Below are positions 1-7,885 of a stretch of DNA of 49,091 nt, in pieces (the first letter of the stretch is position 1; the number at the start of each line of letters is the position of its first letter). The notes under the pieces were generated by a model, which saw only the letters and a list, made by a program, of their open reading frames with translations, made no database searches and was not told the DNA's origin. This DNA is from Aeriscardovia sp. (GTDB lineage Bacteria; Actinomycetota; Actinomycetes; Actinomycetales; Bifidobacteriaceae): NCBI GenBank assembly GCA_017632945.1, contig JAGBQH010000011.1, forward strand, positions 1 to 49,091, written 5' to 3'. Made by a program: the position numbers and the translations under genes.

Positions 1-59
1 AATCGGACTCACGATCTCCTCCTTACCAAGGAGGTGCTCTACCACTGAGCCACTGAGGC
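1..59 (-). tRNA. tRNA-Thr(GGT), cut by window edge
   Basis: The minus strand reads from 59 with acceptor GCCTCAG, a normal D arm and an anticodon stem-loop centred on GGT, which decodes threonine ACC/ACU. The T arm is only partly present before base 1. It follows tRNA-Tyr by two bases, so both probably come from one precursor. Tyr-Thr(-Met) tRNA clusters are common in actinobacteria; what follows is outside the window. Confidence 0.9.
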
Positions 60-60
60 G

Positions 61-141
61 TGGTGGGTGCAGGATTTGAACCTGCGAAGCTTCCGCGGCT
101 GATTTACAGTCAGCTCCCTTTGACCACTTGGGAAACCCACC
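61..141 (-). tRNA. tRNA-Tyr(GTA)
   Basis: Class II tRNA with a long variable arm. The seven-base acceptor GGTGGGT pairs with ACCCACC, the anticodon is GTA within CTGTAAA, and the T loop is a normal TTCAAAT. The discriminator is A and CCA is not encoded. It is first in a minus-strand tRNA pair with tRNA-Thr. Confidence 0.93.
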
Positions 142-166
142 ATTGCACTCGAAAGTGTACTTTGAT

Positions 167-195
167 ATTAAAACATATGCAAAGGAAAGTATCAA
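167..195 (-). promoter_or_regulatory. Candidate promoter of tRNA-Tyr/Thr
   Basis: On the minus strand a TTGATA box (195-190) and a TTTAAT box (172-167) are 17 nt apart, about 25 nt upstream of tRNA-Tyr. The region is AT-rich, so chance matches are possible. Confidence 0.35.
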
Positions 196-207
196 GTACC
201 AAAGCAC

Positions 208-235
208 TTGAAATAGAAAGAATTTAGTGTAAAAA
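208..235 (+). promoter_or_regulatory. Weak candidate promoter of tRNA-Ser
   Basis: TTGAAA (208-213) and TAAAAA (230-235) are 16 nt apart. The implied start is about 14 nt before the tRNA. The -10 box is poor. Confidence 0.25.
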
Positions 236-255
236 TTGCCGAAGTGCTATGCACT

Positions 256-344
256 GGTTGAATGTCTGAGTGGTCTAAAGAGTACGCCTCGAAAGCGTAT
301 GAAGCCCATGGCTTCCGGGAGTTCGAATCTCCCTTCAACCGCCA
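256..344 (+). tRNA. tRNA-Ser(CGA)
   Basis: Class II tRNA. Acceptor GGTTGAA (256-262) pairs with TTCAACC (334-340), followed by discriminator G and an encoded CCA (342-344). The anticodon loop CTCGAAA contains CGA, reading UCG. The variable arm GAAGCCCATGGCTTC is a clear hairpin. It is the only tRNA here that encodes CCA. Its last ten bases are antisense to the 3' end of truA, and no terminator is visible. Confidence 0.94.
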
Positions 345-1159
345 ATTTCTTCTCTGCGCCTCACGGCCCTGGTAACATGGGCCCGCTCTTCTAGCATTTT
401 ATCTTCAGGGTAGTCCACTTTTTCAAGCGTTAAACCGTGCGAAGGAGCCAAGGGCGGAAAATCTCTATAGGAAGAGAATTTTTCCAAAAACCAGCTTTCA
501 GGTTTTTTATTAGCTGCCACACAGATTTGTGCCCCCACCAAGAAACGCACCATTTTACGGGCAAAAGCATCCGAACGTATTGTAAATTCAATAATTCCTT
601 TTTCTGGACCCTCTTCTATTTTTCTCCAACTTGCCGCTTCAACTTTTCTTATAGTCGTTCCCCCGGGATTTGGCAGAGCAAAGGATGCAAAATCTTTTAA
701 GCCCACAATATTAGAGGCAAGGGAATTTAAAAGTTCCAGATCTGGGATGAAATTTAAATCCCAGACAAATCCGTTAAGCATAAGCGATCTCGAGTTTCGA
801 GCAGAAGAGCACCTGTAAACGTAGGTGCGACTGAGAGCTGAGAAACGGGCATCAAATCCGGATGGAGCCTGCTCTATTTGTCTTATAACCACATCTTTTT
901 CCAAGAGGCAGTTTATTCGGTTTGTAAGGTAAGAAAAATCGGAGAGCCTGCCTTGGAGTGGGGGAAGATCTGCATGAAAAATTTGCCCCTTTGCGTGAAC
1001 TCCGGCATCGGTTCTTCCCGCTGCCTGAATTTTTATTTCCGACCTTAAAATCGTAAAAAGAGCTTGTTCTATATCTCCCTCTACCGTTCTTTGCCCTTTT
1101 TGCTTAGCCCAACCATGGAAAGAAGAACCGTTATAGGAGCATTCAGCCTTTATGCGCAT
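335..1159 (-). CDS. truA: tRNA pseudouridine(38-40) synthase TruA
   Basis: TruA converts uridines 38-40 of the tRNA anticodon arm to pseudouridine in the cytoplasm. The 274-residue protein has the family core GRTDAGVHA, with catalytic Asp at residue 51, and ends in a charged Arg/Glu-rich tail. It is the last gene of the alpha operon, its usual actinobacterial place after rplQ. The ATG at 1159 has no Shine-Dalgarno sequence. It lies 11 nt after the T-run of the rplQ terminator, and a TATTAT box ends six bases before it, so a leaderless transcript is plausible. The stop codon lies inside the opposing tRNA-Ser gene. Confidence 0.95.
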   Translation of the reverse strand: MRIKAECSYNGSSFHGWAKQKGQRTVEGDIEQALFTILRSEIKIQAAGRTDAGVHAKGQIFHADLPPLQGRLSDFSYLTNRINCLLEKDVVIRQIEQAPSGFDARFSALSRTYVYRCSSARNSRSLMLNGFVWDLNFIPDLELLNSLASNIVGLKDFASFALPNPGGTTIRKVEAASWRKIEEGPEKGIIEFTIRSDAFARKMVRFLVGAQICVAANKKPESWFLEKFSSYRDFPPLAPSHGLTLEKVDYPEDKMLEERAHVTRAVRRREEIGG

Positions 1160-1165
1160 GATTCA

Positions 1166-1195
1166 ATAATAAAAAAAGGGGGTACCACCCCCCAA
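1166..1195 (-). promoter_or_regulatory. Candidate leaderless promoter of truA
   Basis: A minus-strand TATTAT (1171-1166) sits six bases before the truA ATG, which is standard -10 to +1 spacing. A weak -35-like TTGGGG lies at 1195-1190. No Shine-Dalgarno sequence precedes the ATG. The promoter would overlap the rplQ terminator hairpin. Confidence 0.35.
1171..1193 (-). terminator. Rho-independent terminator after rplQ
   Basis: On the minus strand five G pair with five C (1178-1182) around a five-base loop, followed by seven T (1177-1171). It lies 14 nt after the rplQ stop and would end or attenuate the alpha operon before truA. Confidence 0.75.
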
Positions 1196-1207
1196 AGAAG
1201 AGAAAAG

Positions 1208-1756
1208 TTACTTCTCCTCTTCTCCCTTTTCCTTTTCAGATTCGGCTTCAGCCTCAGACTTTTCTTCCGCTTCTTCCGCCGTTTCTTCCTTCATTGCCTC
1301 TCCAGCATCTTCCATGGGCTTTTCTTCTCCCACGGTTGCTGCATCTTCTGCCAATCTCACTGCAGTTTCCGCTTCCTTAAGTGAGGCGTTCTTGGGGCTC
1401 TCAGTGGTTACGAGGCTGATAATGGCCATGGGGGAATTGTCTCCAGTGCGCGGGGAAATTTTAATTATCCTCGTGTACCCGCCTTCGCGCCCTTCCATGC
1501 GATCGGCAATGCTGGTGAAAAGTTTATGCACCACAGATTTGTCGCGGATTAGGCGCATCACTCTCCTGCGATCGGCGAGAGTCCCCCCCTTAGCGAAGGT
1601 TATGAGCCTGTCGGCCAGAGGCTGAAGCCTCTTGGCGCGCGGCAGAGTGGTAGTTATCTGCTCGTACTTGAAAAGGCTGGTGGCCATATTGGCGAGCATG
1701 AGCCTCTCATGAGCCGGACTCGAGGCCAGGCGCGGCCCTTTTTTCGGTTGTGGCAT
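1208..1756 (-). CDS. rplQ: 50S ribosomal protein L17 (bL17) with acidic tail
   Basis: bL17 sits on the solvent side of the 50S subunit near the exit tunnel. The N-terminal ~118 residues are a normal L17 core ([18 protein letters not shown] start, [18 protein letters not shown]). Roughly 60 further residues form an Ala/Glu/Lys-rich, low-complexity acidic tail, making the protein 182 residues. It follows rpoA by 18 nt with a TAAAAGGAGA-type ribosome binding site. Acidic L17 tails occur in other actinobacteria; a role for this one is not known to me. Confidence 0.97.
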   Translation of the reverse strand: MPQPKKGPRLASSPAHERLMLANMATSLFKYEQITTTLPRAKRLQPLADRLITFAKGGTLADRRRVMRLIRDKSVVHKLFTSIADRMEGREGGYTRIIKISPRTGDNSPMAIISLVTTESPKNASLKEAETAVRLAEDAATVGEEKPMEDAGEAMKEETAEEAEEKSEAEAESEKEKGEEEK

Positions 1757-1774
1757 TATCTCTCCTTTTAGAGA

Positions 1775-2788
1775 CTACATATTCTCATCGTTATCTTCTG
1801 GACTGTCCGGACTATAGAAAGACACATCCTTTTCAAGGTTTCTTCTGTCGAAGCCTTCAGAGGATGCCCTAAGAGACAAGCCCAATTCAGCCAGCTTTTC
1901 CTTGAGTTCGTCTACAGATTTAATTCCGAAGTTGCGAATCTCTAGGAGGTCCTGCTCGCTGTGGCTGATCAACTGCTCTACACTCAAGATTCCCTCTCGC
2001 TTTAGGCAGTTGTAAGAGCGCTGGGTTAAATTGAGGTTTTCTATGGGTATAACGTTCTGGCCGTTATAAGAGCTGCGCGCTGCTCCCAATTCCACTCCCT
2101 CTGCAGAGCTGTTAAGGTCCTTGCACAGGCCGAAAAGCTCTACAAGGGTAGATCCGGCAGAGGCCATGGCGTCTCTAGGTGAGATGGAGCTCTTGGTTTC
2201 TACGTCCATTATCAGACGGTCAAAATCCGTACGCTGCTCGACTCTGGTGGCCTCAACTTTATAGCTAACCTTCAAAACGGGGGAATAGATTGAATCTATC
2301 GGGATTCGTCCGATTTCCTGGCCTTCCTGCTCATTCATCTCGGCAGAGACGTACCCCCTCCCCCTTTCCACCGTAAACTCCATTTCAAGGGAGCCGTCTT
2401 CAGCCAAAGTGGCAAGATGGTGATCAGGATTGCATATGCTTACCCCGGCTGGCGGAGTAATGTCTCCAGCCTTCACTTCTCCAGGGCCGCTTTTATGCAG
2501 ATACATCACCACGGGTTCGTCATACTCATTTGTCAGGGCTATGCCCTTGATGTTCAAAATAAGTTCTGTCACATCCTCCTTAACGCCCTGAATAGTGGAA
2601 AACTCGTGAAGGACGTTTGCAATGCGGATGGAAGTGACAGCCGCCCCGGGGATGGAGCTCAAAAGGACCCTGCGTAGCGAATTGCCCAAAGTATAGCCAA
2701 ATCCAGGCTCCAGCGGCTCAATGGTAAAGCGTGATCGTTGGGGACTAAGTACTTCCTCAGTCACCGTCGGACGTTGTGCAATAAGCAC
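1775..2788 (-). CDS. rpoA: RNA polymerase alpha subunit
   Basis: Alpha dimerises through its N-terminal domain to scaffold beta and beta-prime, and its C-terminal domain contacts UP elements and activators. The N-terminal domain shows [18 protein letters not shown] near residue 31. The C-terminal domain shows [14 protein letters not shown] and [14 protein letters not shown], including the Arg and Asn used for DNA contact. At 337 residues it is normal length and ends in an acidic tail. The start is GTG at 2788, with GAAAGGA about seven bases upstream. It follows rpsK by 70 nt; rpsD is not in this cluster. Confidence 0.98.
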   Translation of the reverse strand: MLIAQRPTVTEEVLSPQRSRFTIEPLEPGFGYTLGNSLRRVLLSSIPGAAVTSIRIANVLHEFSTIQGVKEDVTELILNIKGIALTNEYDEPVVMYLHKSGPGEVKAGDITPPAGVSICNPDHHLATLAEDGSLEMEFTVERGRGYVSAEMNEQEGQEIGRIPIDSIYSPVLKVSYKVEATRVEQRTDFDRLIMDVETKSSISPRDAMASAGSTLVELFGLCKDLNSSAEGVELGAARSSYNGQNVIPIENLNLTQRSYNCLKREGILSVEQLISHSEQDLLEIRNFGIKSVDELKEKLAELGLSLRASSEGFDRRNLEKDVSFYSPDSPEDNDENM

Positions 2789-2858
2789 CTTTTCAATCCT
2801 TTCGATCTAGACCGGATACGGGCCGGCCTGTATTTTTGCCAGATTTTTCTCGTCTAAT

Positions 2859-3257
2859 TTAGACACGACGGCGCTTCGGGGGCCTTACGCCGTTGTAGGC
2901 CTGGGGGGTTACATCAGTTATAGATCCCACTTCCAGGCCTGCAGACTGAAGGGAGCGAATGGCGGTTTCCCTGCCGGATCCCGGACCCTTCACAAATACG
3001 TCGACCTTCCTGACGCCCTGCTCCATAGCCTTTCGGGCTGCAGCTTCAGCTACCATGCCGGCTGCAAAAGGAGTGGACTTACGCGAACCCTTGAAGCCGA
3101 CGTCTCCGCCCGTAGCCCACGCCAAAACGGCTCCGGAAGGATCGGTGATGGAGACTATAGTGTTGTTAAAAGTAGATTTGATGTGCGCCTGTCCAATGGG
3201 TACGGACTTGTGGACCCTACGCTTTGTCTTGTGCACAGATTGTTTAGAAGTAGCCAT
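2859..3257 (-). CDS. rpsK: 30S ribosomal protein S11 (uS11)
   Basis: uS11 lies on the 30S platform near the E-site codon. The 132-residue protein has the expected [42 protein letters not shown] and the basic C-terminal [11 protein letters not shown]. It lies 27 nt after rpsM and before rpoA in the alpha operon. Confidence 0.98.
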   Translation of the reverse strand: MATSKQSVHKTKRRVHKSVPIGQAHIKSTFNNTIVSITDPSGAVLAWATGGDVGFKGSRKSTPFAAGMVAEAAARKAMEQGVRKVDVFVKGPGSGRETAIRSLQSAGLEVGSITDVTPQAYNGVRPPKRRRV

Positions 3258-3284
3258 TAATCCTCAACTCCAATTGCCAACTAA

Positions 3285-3662
3285 TTACTTTGTGGCTTTC
3301 TTCTTACCAGCCACGGTGTGCCTCACGCCCTTGCGAGTGCGGGCGTTTGTCTTGGTACGCTGTCCGCGCACGGGCAGGTGGTGCCTCCAACGGAGGCCCT
3401 GATAGCAATTGATTTGGATCTTGCGGCGTATATCCGCCTCTACTTCTCGACGAAGGTCGCCTTCTATCTTGTAGTTGTTTTCAAGATAGTCGCGCAGTGC
3501 GATTAGCTGATCTTCTGTGAGATCCTTCACGCGGGTATCGGGGTTTACCCCGGTAGCTTCCAAAGTCTCTTTGGCTCGCGTGCGCCCTATGCCATATATG
3601 TAGGTGAGGGCGATTTCGATCCTTTTTCCATTGGGGATATCAACTCCGGCAAGACGTGCCAT
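3285..3662 (-). CDS. rpsM: 30S ribosomal protein S13 (uS13)
   Basis: uS13 is in the 30S head and contacts P-site tRNA and the 50S subunit. The 125-residue protein shows the [26 protein letters not shown] start, the [26 protein letters not shown] core motif (here [13 protein letters not shown]) and the basic tail [15 protein letters not shown]. An AGGAAAG site lies about ten bases before the ATG. A 135-nt, strongly structured leader separates it from rpmJ (see 3682-3730). Confidence 0.98.
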   Translation of the reverse strand: MARLAGVDIPNGKRIEIALTYIYGIGRTRAKETLEATGVNPDTRVKDLTEDQLIALRDYLENNYKIEGDLRREVEADIRRKIQINCYQGLRWRHHLPVRGQRTKTNARTRKGVRHTVAGKKKATK

Positions 3663-3681
3663 TTCGTTGTCTTTCCTGTAT

Positions 3682-3730
3682 ACGGAGGTTCTGCACCAAC
3701 CTTCCGCTTATAAGCGGCTCAAGCCTCCGT
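3682..3730 (-). promoter_or_regulatory. Structured leader upstream of rpsM (candidate r-protein leader)
   Basis: A seven-base outer stem (3724-3730 with 3682-3688) encloses a perfect 14-base palindrome CCGCTTATAAGCGG (3704-3717). A competing five-base helix (3698-3702 with 3686-3690) uses part of the outer stem. A second CCGCTTA copy lies at 3760-3766. The element ends about 20 nt before the rpsM ATG. Autoregulation by a product of the alpha operon is inference. Confidence 0.5.
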
Positions 3731-3797
3731 GCCCGAGGTACAAAAAGGTAAATACCCTTTAAGCGGTTGATGCCCTATCTTCGCAAAATGCGAAATC

Positions 3798-3911
3798 TTA
3801 TCCTTGCCTCTGTTTGTGGCGCGGATTGGTACAAATCACCATGACTATGCCATGGCGGCGAATTATGCGGCAATGGCTGCAAATTCGTTTGACACTCGGT
3901 TTGACTTTCAT
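3798..3911 (-). CDS. rpmJ: 50S ribosomal protein L36 (bL36), zinc-binding form
   Basis: This 37-residue protein was read directly from the minus strand, starting [17 protein letters not shown] and ending NPRHKQRQG. Cys11, Cys14, Cys27 and His32 form the zinc-binding set of the C+ type bL36. It begins 10 nt after the infA stop and precedes rpsM, the standard infA-rpmJ-rpsM order. bL36 is the smallest protein of the 50S subunit and stabilises 23S rRNA near the base of the L7/L12 stalk. Confidence 0.96.
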   Translation of the reverse strand: MKVKPSVKRICSHCRIIRRHGIVMVICTNPRHKQRQG

Positions 3912-3921
3912 GGGTTTACCC

Positions 3922-4140
3922 TTACTTGTAACGATAAGTGATGCGTCCGCGAGTCAGATCGTAGGGGCTCATTTCTATTACCACCCTGTCTTGGGGAAGT
4001 ATGCGGATATAGTTCTTTCTAACCTTACCCGAGATGGTGGCGAGTACTATATGCTTATTTTCAAGTTCTACTCGAAACATCGCATTCGGAAGAGCCTCCA
4101 CAACTCTTCCTTCAACCTCTATCACACCATCTTTCGACAT
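3922..4140 (-). CDS. infA: Translation initiation factor IF-1
   Basis: IF-1 is a single S1-type OB-fold protein that blocks the 30S A site during initiation. The 72-residue protein is full length: [40 protein letters not shown] and the C-terminal [12 protein letters not shown]. It lies 71 nt after adk. map, which often sits between adk and infA in actinobacteria, is absent here. A TAGAAT -10-like box lies in the adk-infA gap without a convincing -35. Confidence 0.98.
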   Translation of the reverse strand: MSKDGVIEVEGRVVEALPNAMFRVELENKHIVLATISGKVRKNYIRILPQDRVVIEMSPYDLTRGRITYRYK

Positions 4141-4211
4141 ATTCCCTCACAGTTTCCGAAAAGAGTTCTACGTGCACACACACTTCGATATAATTCTATC
4201 ATAAAAACATA

Positions 4212-4775
4212 CTAATTTTCTATAGCCTTGCGAATGGCTTTAGTGACAGTGGGAACATCCCCCTGCGCATCGACTTTCCGAAGAAGGCCTTTTTGAGCGT
4301 AATAGTCAATCAGGGGCTTGGTTTCCCTGGCGTAAATTGCAAGCCTCTCAGCTATAGCTTCGGGCTTGTCATCGCTCCTGCCCTCTTCGCGAATACGCTT
4401 TTGAATTCGGCTGGCTATAAGAGCGCTATCAGCTTCCAAGAGAATTACTGCATCGAGCTTTTTGTCGTTCTTTTTGAGCCACTTATCTAGATCTTCGCTC
4501 TGCTTTGCATTCCTGGGATATCCGTCTAAGATCCATCCGTTCTGCGCATCGGGCTGGCTGAGACGGTCGAATACCATTTCGCTGGTCACTTCATCCGGCA
4601 CCAGTTCGCCTTTCTCTATATAGGCAGACACTTTTTTCCCGAGATCGGTTTTTTCGGCTATGTTCTTGCGGAAGATTTCCCCAGTAGAGATGTGGGGTAT
4701 GTCGTAAATGCGGGCCAAATCTTCCGACTGTGCCCCTTTGCCCACTCCCTGGGGCCCCATGATTATTAGGTTCAT
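4212..4775 (-). CDS. adk: Adenylate kinase, short (lidless) type
   Basis: Adk interconverts ATP + AMP and 2 ADP. The P-loop reads GPQGVGKGAQ, followed by the AMP-binding ISTGEIFRKNI and DGYPRNAKQ. The protein is about 187 residues and has a short lid, as in actinobacteria. The first ATG (4787) overlaps the secY stop in an ATGA. The ATG four codons later (4775) has an AAAGGA site and gives an N-terminus (MNLIIMGPQG) matching bifidobacterial homologues I recall, so I prefer it. The unusual Gln in the P-loop is also what I recall from bifidobacteria. Confidence 0.95.
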   Translation of the reverse strand: MNLIIMGPQGVGKGAQSEDLARIYDIPHISTGEIFRKNIAEKTDLGKKVSAYIEKGELVPDEVTSEMVFDRLSQPDAQNGWILDGYPRNAKQSEDLDKWLKKNDKKLDAVILLEADSALIASRIQKRIREEGRSDDKPEAIAERLAIYARETKPLIDYYAQKGLLRKVDAQGDVPTVTKAIRKAIEN

Positions 4776-4783
4776 TTTTCCTT

Positions 4784-6118
4784 TCATTCGCTTTCGACAG
4801 GAATTGGTTCAGAAGGTACGGGCTTGGGCACCAAAAAGCCCTTGTATTGGAATTGCCTCACCTGGGCGGCGGCCTGGCGAAGGGTATCCAGTCCTACGCC
4901 GGCAATAATGAGGATGGTAGTCCCCCCAAAGGGCAAGCTGCTTCCCAGGTCTAACGCCCTTATAAGCATGGTTGGAATAAGACACACAAACAGTAGGTAG
5001 ATAGATCCCACGGTATCTAATCGGTTCATCACAAAGGACAAATATCTGCTGGTTTCATATCCTGCCCTTATCCCTGGAACAAATCCTCCGTATTCCTTCA
5101 TGTCGTCTGCAATGTCATTACTGTTGAACGTAATGGAGGCGTAGAAGAATGTGAAGAAGATGATCATAAAGGCATACAGCACTATGTACCAAGCCGATGT
5201 TGTAACTCCAAGATTTCTATCCACCCACTTGACCCAGCTCTGTTTGGTGTTTCCAAATTGAGCTATCAAAGTAGGAATGGCAAGAATAGAAGAGGCAAAG
5301 ATGGGGGGTATAACGCCCGACATGTTTATCTTCAGAGGTATGTAAGTGGAAGTTCCTCCATACATCTTCCTGCCTATCATGCGCCTTGTATACTGTACAG
5401 GCACCCTTCTTTGCGATTGCTCTACGAAAATAACGAAGATTATTACAGCGATTAATACAGCCAGAACTATGGAGAATTTGAGCCAGTTATCATAACGGCC
5501 AATATCCCAAAGCTTTGGAAGGAACCCGGCGCAGATAGAGATGAAAATGAGCACGCTCATGCCCTGGCCTATCCCTTTTTCGGTAATAAGCTCTGCCATC
5601 CACATTATCAGTCCCGTTCCGCCCGTCATAACCAGAACCATCAAAATAAGGGAGAAGATGGAGCTGTTGGGAATTACACTTTGAGAACAGGAGTAGTCAA
5701 ATAACGCTCCGCTTCTGGCTGTGACTATTATGGTGGCAGACTGCAAGACGGCCAGGCCTATAGTCATGTACCTAGTGTACTGGGTGAGTTTAGCTTCTCC
5801 GGACTGACCTTCTCGGTGCAAAGCCTCAAAGCGCGGTATCACGGCCCTTAGAAGCTCTACCACGATGGAGGCCGTTATGTAGGGCATAATTCCCAGCGCA
5901 AAGACTGAAAGCTGTAAAAGGGAACCTCCGGAGAACAAATTGATAAGGCTCACAAAATTAATGCTTGACGTCTTGGCTAAGCAGGCATGAATCACCCTAT
6001 AGTCCACTCCGGGGGTCGGAATATAGGCGCCGATACGATAGATGATTATTATGCCTATGGTGAAAAGGATCTTATTTCTCAGCTCTTTGGTGCGAAAGGC
6101 CTGGATCAGCGTCCTCAA
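4784..6118 (-). CDS. secY: Preprotein translocase subunit SecY
   Basis: SecY is the channel of the SecYEG translocon in the cytoplasmic membrane. The 444 residues show about ten hydrophobic segments, the plug/TM2 region IPTPGVDYRV, FEALHREGQSGEAKLTQYTRY, and the cytosolic loop RRVPVQYTRRMIGRKMYGG used for SecA and ribosome contact. The start is TTG at 6118 behind AGGAGAG. It is separated from rplO by 75 nt containing a hairpin with a T-rich tail, and its stop overlaps the first adk ATG. Confidence 0.98.
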   Translation of the reverse strand: MRTLIQAFRTKELRNKILFTIGIIIIYRIGAYIPTPGVDYRVIHACLAKTSSINFVSLINLFSGGSLLQLSVFALGIMPYITASIVVELLRAVIPRFEALHREGQSGEAKLTQYTRYMTIGLAVLQSATIIVTARSGALFDYSCSQSVIPNSSIFSLILMVLVMTGGTGLIMWMAELITEKGIGQGMSVLIFISICAGFLPKLWDIGRYDNWLKFSIVLAVLIAVIIFVIFVEQSQRRVPVQYTRRMIGRKMYGGTSTYIPLKINMSGVIPPIFASSILAIPTLIAQFGNTKQSWVKWVDRNLGVTTSAWYIVLYAFMIIFFTFFYASITFNSNDIADDMKEYGGFVPGIRAGYETSRYLSFVMNRLDTVGSIYLLFVCLIPTMLIRALDLGSSLPFGGTTILIIAGVGLDTLRQAAAQVRQFQYKGFLVPKPVPSEPIPVESE

Positions 6119-6140
6119 ATTCTCTCCTAATTATTTGGAT

Positions 6141-6183
6141 TAAAAACATAAAAACTCCCGCCAGTTTTAAAACTATAACGAGA
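6141..6183 (-). terminator. Terminator-like hairpin between rplO and secY
   Basis: On the minus strand ACTCTCG (6183-6177) pairs with CGGGAGT (6058 side: 6058 is not involved; the partner is 6158-6152), with one U-G pair. An AGTTTTAAAACT palindrome sits in the loop, and a TTTTTATGTTTTT tract follows. It probably sets secY-adk expression below the upstream ribosomal genes by partial termination, or it may be an RNA processing site. Confidence 0.5.
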
Positions 6184-6193
6184 GTCTTTAGAT

Positions 6194-6646
6194 TTATTTG
6201 GATTCTTCTACGCTTCCGCCAGCGGCTTTAATTTTTTCGGCAGCTGCGGCAGAAACCTTAACACCCTTTACAACAAAGGCTGCCGAAGCATCTCCTTGAG
6301 CCAAAATCTTTGGAACCTGTCCGCGGCGCAAAATACCCGCCTTTTCCAAGCTCTCTTCGTCTATTTCCCCTCCCTTGGGGAAGAAGTTGGAGAGAGTGGA
6401 AAGGTTAATGGCCAGGTACTCCTTATGGAAGGGACTCTTAAAGCCCCTCTTCTTAGGAAGACGCATATAGAGAGGAAGCGCTCCTCCCTCAAATCCGGGT
6501 CTGACTTGATAACGGGCCTTGGTGCCTTTAGTACCCCTGCCCGAAGTCTTGCCCTTGGAGCCTTCGCCCCTGCCCACTCGCTGGGGGGCTTTTTTTGCCC
6601 CGGCAGCCGGGTGCAGATCTCCTATCTGCAGGATTTTGTCTGTCAT
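6194..6646 (-). CDS. rplO: 50S ribosomal protein L15 (uL15)
   Basis: uL15 is a 50S assembly protein linking 23S domains. The 150 residues include the Gly/Arg-rich loop VGRGEGSKGKTSGRGTKG near residue 24, then FEGGALPLYMRLPKKRGF, and end in an Ala/Lys-rich globular part. Its ATG overlaps the rpmD TAA by one base (TAATG), so the two are probably translationally coupled. Confidence 0.98.
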   Translation of the reverse strand: MTDKILQIGDLHPAAGAKKAPQRVGRGEGSKGKTSGRGTKGTKARYQVRPGFEGGALPLYMRLPKKRGFKSPFHKEYLAINLSTLSNFFPKGGEIDEESLEKAGILRRGQVPKILAQGDASAAFVVKGVKVSAAAAEKIKAAGGSVEESK

Positions 6647-6825
6647 TACTTTTCCTCCACGCGGACAAGATGGGCCACGGTCCTCACCATTCCGCGGTAG
6701 GCCGGGCTGTCTTCAACCTCTACGCTCTGGCCTATGCGGTGCAGGCCTAGGGAAAGCGCGGTATCCTTCTGCCTTTTGGTGCATCCAGAAAACCCTTTGA
6801 TTAGTGTGACTTCGAGTTTCTTCAC
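6646..6825 (-). CDS. rpmD: 50S ribosomal protein L30 (uL30)
   Basis: This 59-residue gene was read directly from the minus strand. It starts at GTG (6825) as [20 protein letters not shown], continues [20 protein letters not shown] and ends [13 protein letters not shown]. The GTG overlaps the rpsE stop (GTGA) and its TAA overlaps the rplO ATG, so both neighbours are coupled to it. uL30 is a small 50S protein at the central protuberance side. Confidence 0.96.
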   Translation of the reverse strand: MKKLEVTLIKGFSGCTKRQKDTALSLGLHRIGQSVEVEDSPAYRGMVRTVAHLVRVEEK

Positions 6826-7517
6826 TCGGCGTCACCCCCTCTGTATTCAGAGCTTTCCTTCTTAGCCGCATCCTTTTCATCCTGCAGAGCGTGCAGGATG
6901 GTGGCAGGGGCTACCTCGCGAAGGGTAAGGCCCCTGCGGTTGGCGATCTCAATAGGCTCTTCCAGTTGCTCTAGGGCGTTGATGGTGGCCCTTACAGTAT
7001 TTATGGGGTTAGAAGATCCCATCGACTTGGTCAGAATGTCGGAAATGCCTGCGCACTCAAGAACGGCTCGAACAGAGCCGCCGGCGATAACGCCGGTTCC
7101 GGGCGCTGCGGGCTTAAGAAGAACCTTTCCTGCCGAATCGTGCCCAATGACGGGTTCGGGAATGCTTCCGCGAAGCCTGCACACGCTTATCATGTTCTTC
7201 TTCGCTTCGCTCTCGGCCTTGGCGATGGCCGCAGGAACTTCGTGGCTCTTTCCGGTCCCAGCTCCCACAGCTCCTTTTCCGTCTCCAACCACTACCAGGG
7301 CGGCAAAGCTCATCGTCCTTCCGCCCTTGTGGGTTTTGGAAACGCGGTTTATGGAAACCACTCTGCTCATAAGCTCGTCTTTTGCTTCAGAGCGTTCCCT
7401 GCGGGCGCTCCTGCGCTTGCGGCGCCGGCCCGCATCCTTGCGGTCCTGAACCTCTTCTTCAGGGGCAGCGGAAGTGGAGGAAGTCTCTTCAGTCTCTTCC
7501 TTTGCTTCTTCTGTCAT
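6822..7517 (-). CDS. rpsE: 30S ribosomal protein S5 (uS5) with charged N-terminal extension
   Basis: uS5 lines the mRNA entry channel and affects decoding fidelity. The S5 double-stranded-RNA-binding domain starts near residue 48 ([20 protein letters not shown]) and includes [17 protein letters not shown]. The C-terminal domain has [21 protein letters not shown]. The first ~47 residues are a Glu-rich then Arg-rich extension not found in E. coli S5, giving 231 residues; similar extensions occur in actinobacteria. It overlaps rplR by four bases and rpmD by four bases. Confidence 0.98.
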   Translation of the reverse strand: MTEEAKEETEETSSTSAAPEEEVQDRKDAGRRRKRRSARRERSEAKDELMSRVVSINRVSKTHKGGRTMSFAALVVVGDGKGAVGAGTGKSHEVPAAIAKAESEAKKNMISVCRLRGSIPEPVIGHDSAGKVLLKPAAPGTGVIAGGSVRAVLECAGISDILTKSMGSSNPINTVRATINALEQLEEPIEIANRRGLTLREVAPATILHALQDEKDAAKKESSEYRGGDAE

Positions 7518-7885
7518 ATTTTCAGTCCTCCTTCGCGGGCTCCGTCTGCAAGCGCCGCTACGCGGCCGTGGTACTTATATCCGTTGCGATCGAAAACGGC
7601 GTCAGAGATTCCAGCTTCCTTAGCCTTCTGGGCGAGAAGGAGCCCCACCTTTTTAGCCGCTTCAACCTTGGTGCCTTCAAAATCCTTGAAGGGAGCCTGA
7701 AGGGTAGAAGCGCTTACCACAGTCACCCCATGCACGTCGTCTACCATCTGAGCCACGATGTTGCGGTTGGAGCGCGTTACCACCAGACGTGGTTTTTCGG
7801 GGGTGCCCGAAACTTTCTTCCTGATGCTTAAATGCCTGCGGCGGCGGGCCGCCAAAGTGCCCTTGCCAAAAACTTTGACCGACAT
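7514..7885 (-). CDS. rplR: 50S ribosomal protein L18 (uL18)
   Basis: uL18 binds 5S rRNA at the central protuberance with uL5. The 123 residues show the basic N-terminus, [19 protein letters not shown] near residue 32 and the C-terminal [20 protein letters not shown]. Its ATG overlaps the rplF stop by one base, and its stop overlaps the rpsE ATG by four. Confidence 0.98.
   Translation of the reverse strand: MSVKVFGKGTLAARRRRHLSIRKKVSGTPEKPRLVVTRSNRNIVAQMVDDVHGVTVVSASTLQAPFKDFEGTKVEAAKKVGLLLAQKAKEAGISDAVFDRNGYKYHGRVAALADGAREGGLKI

Noticed and set aside
1064..1384. Plus-strand open frame over truA/rplQ
   Set aside because: Shadow of rplQ, with low-complexity Phe/Leu/Arg runs complementary to its Glu-rich tail.
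3742..3760. AAAGG/CCTTT hairpin before rpsM as terminator
   Set aside because: Only five weak base pairs and a short T-run; it would cut an essential operon. Left as part of the leader.
3814..4215. Plus-strand frame opposite infA and rpmJ
   Set aside because: Covers two well-conserved small genes on the other strand and has no family features.
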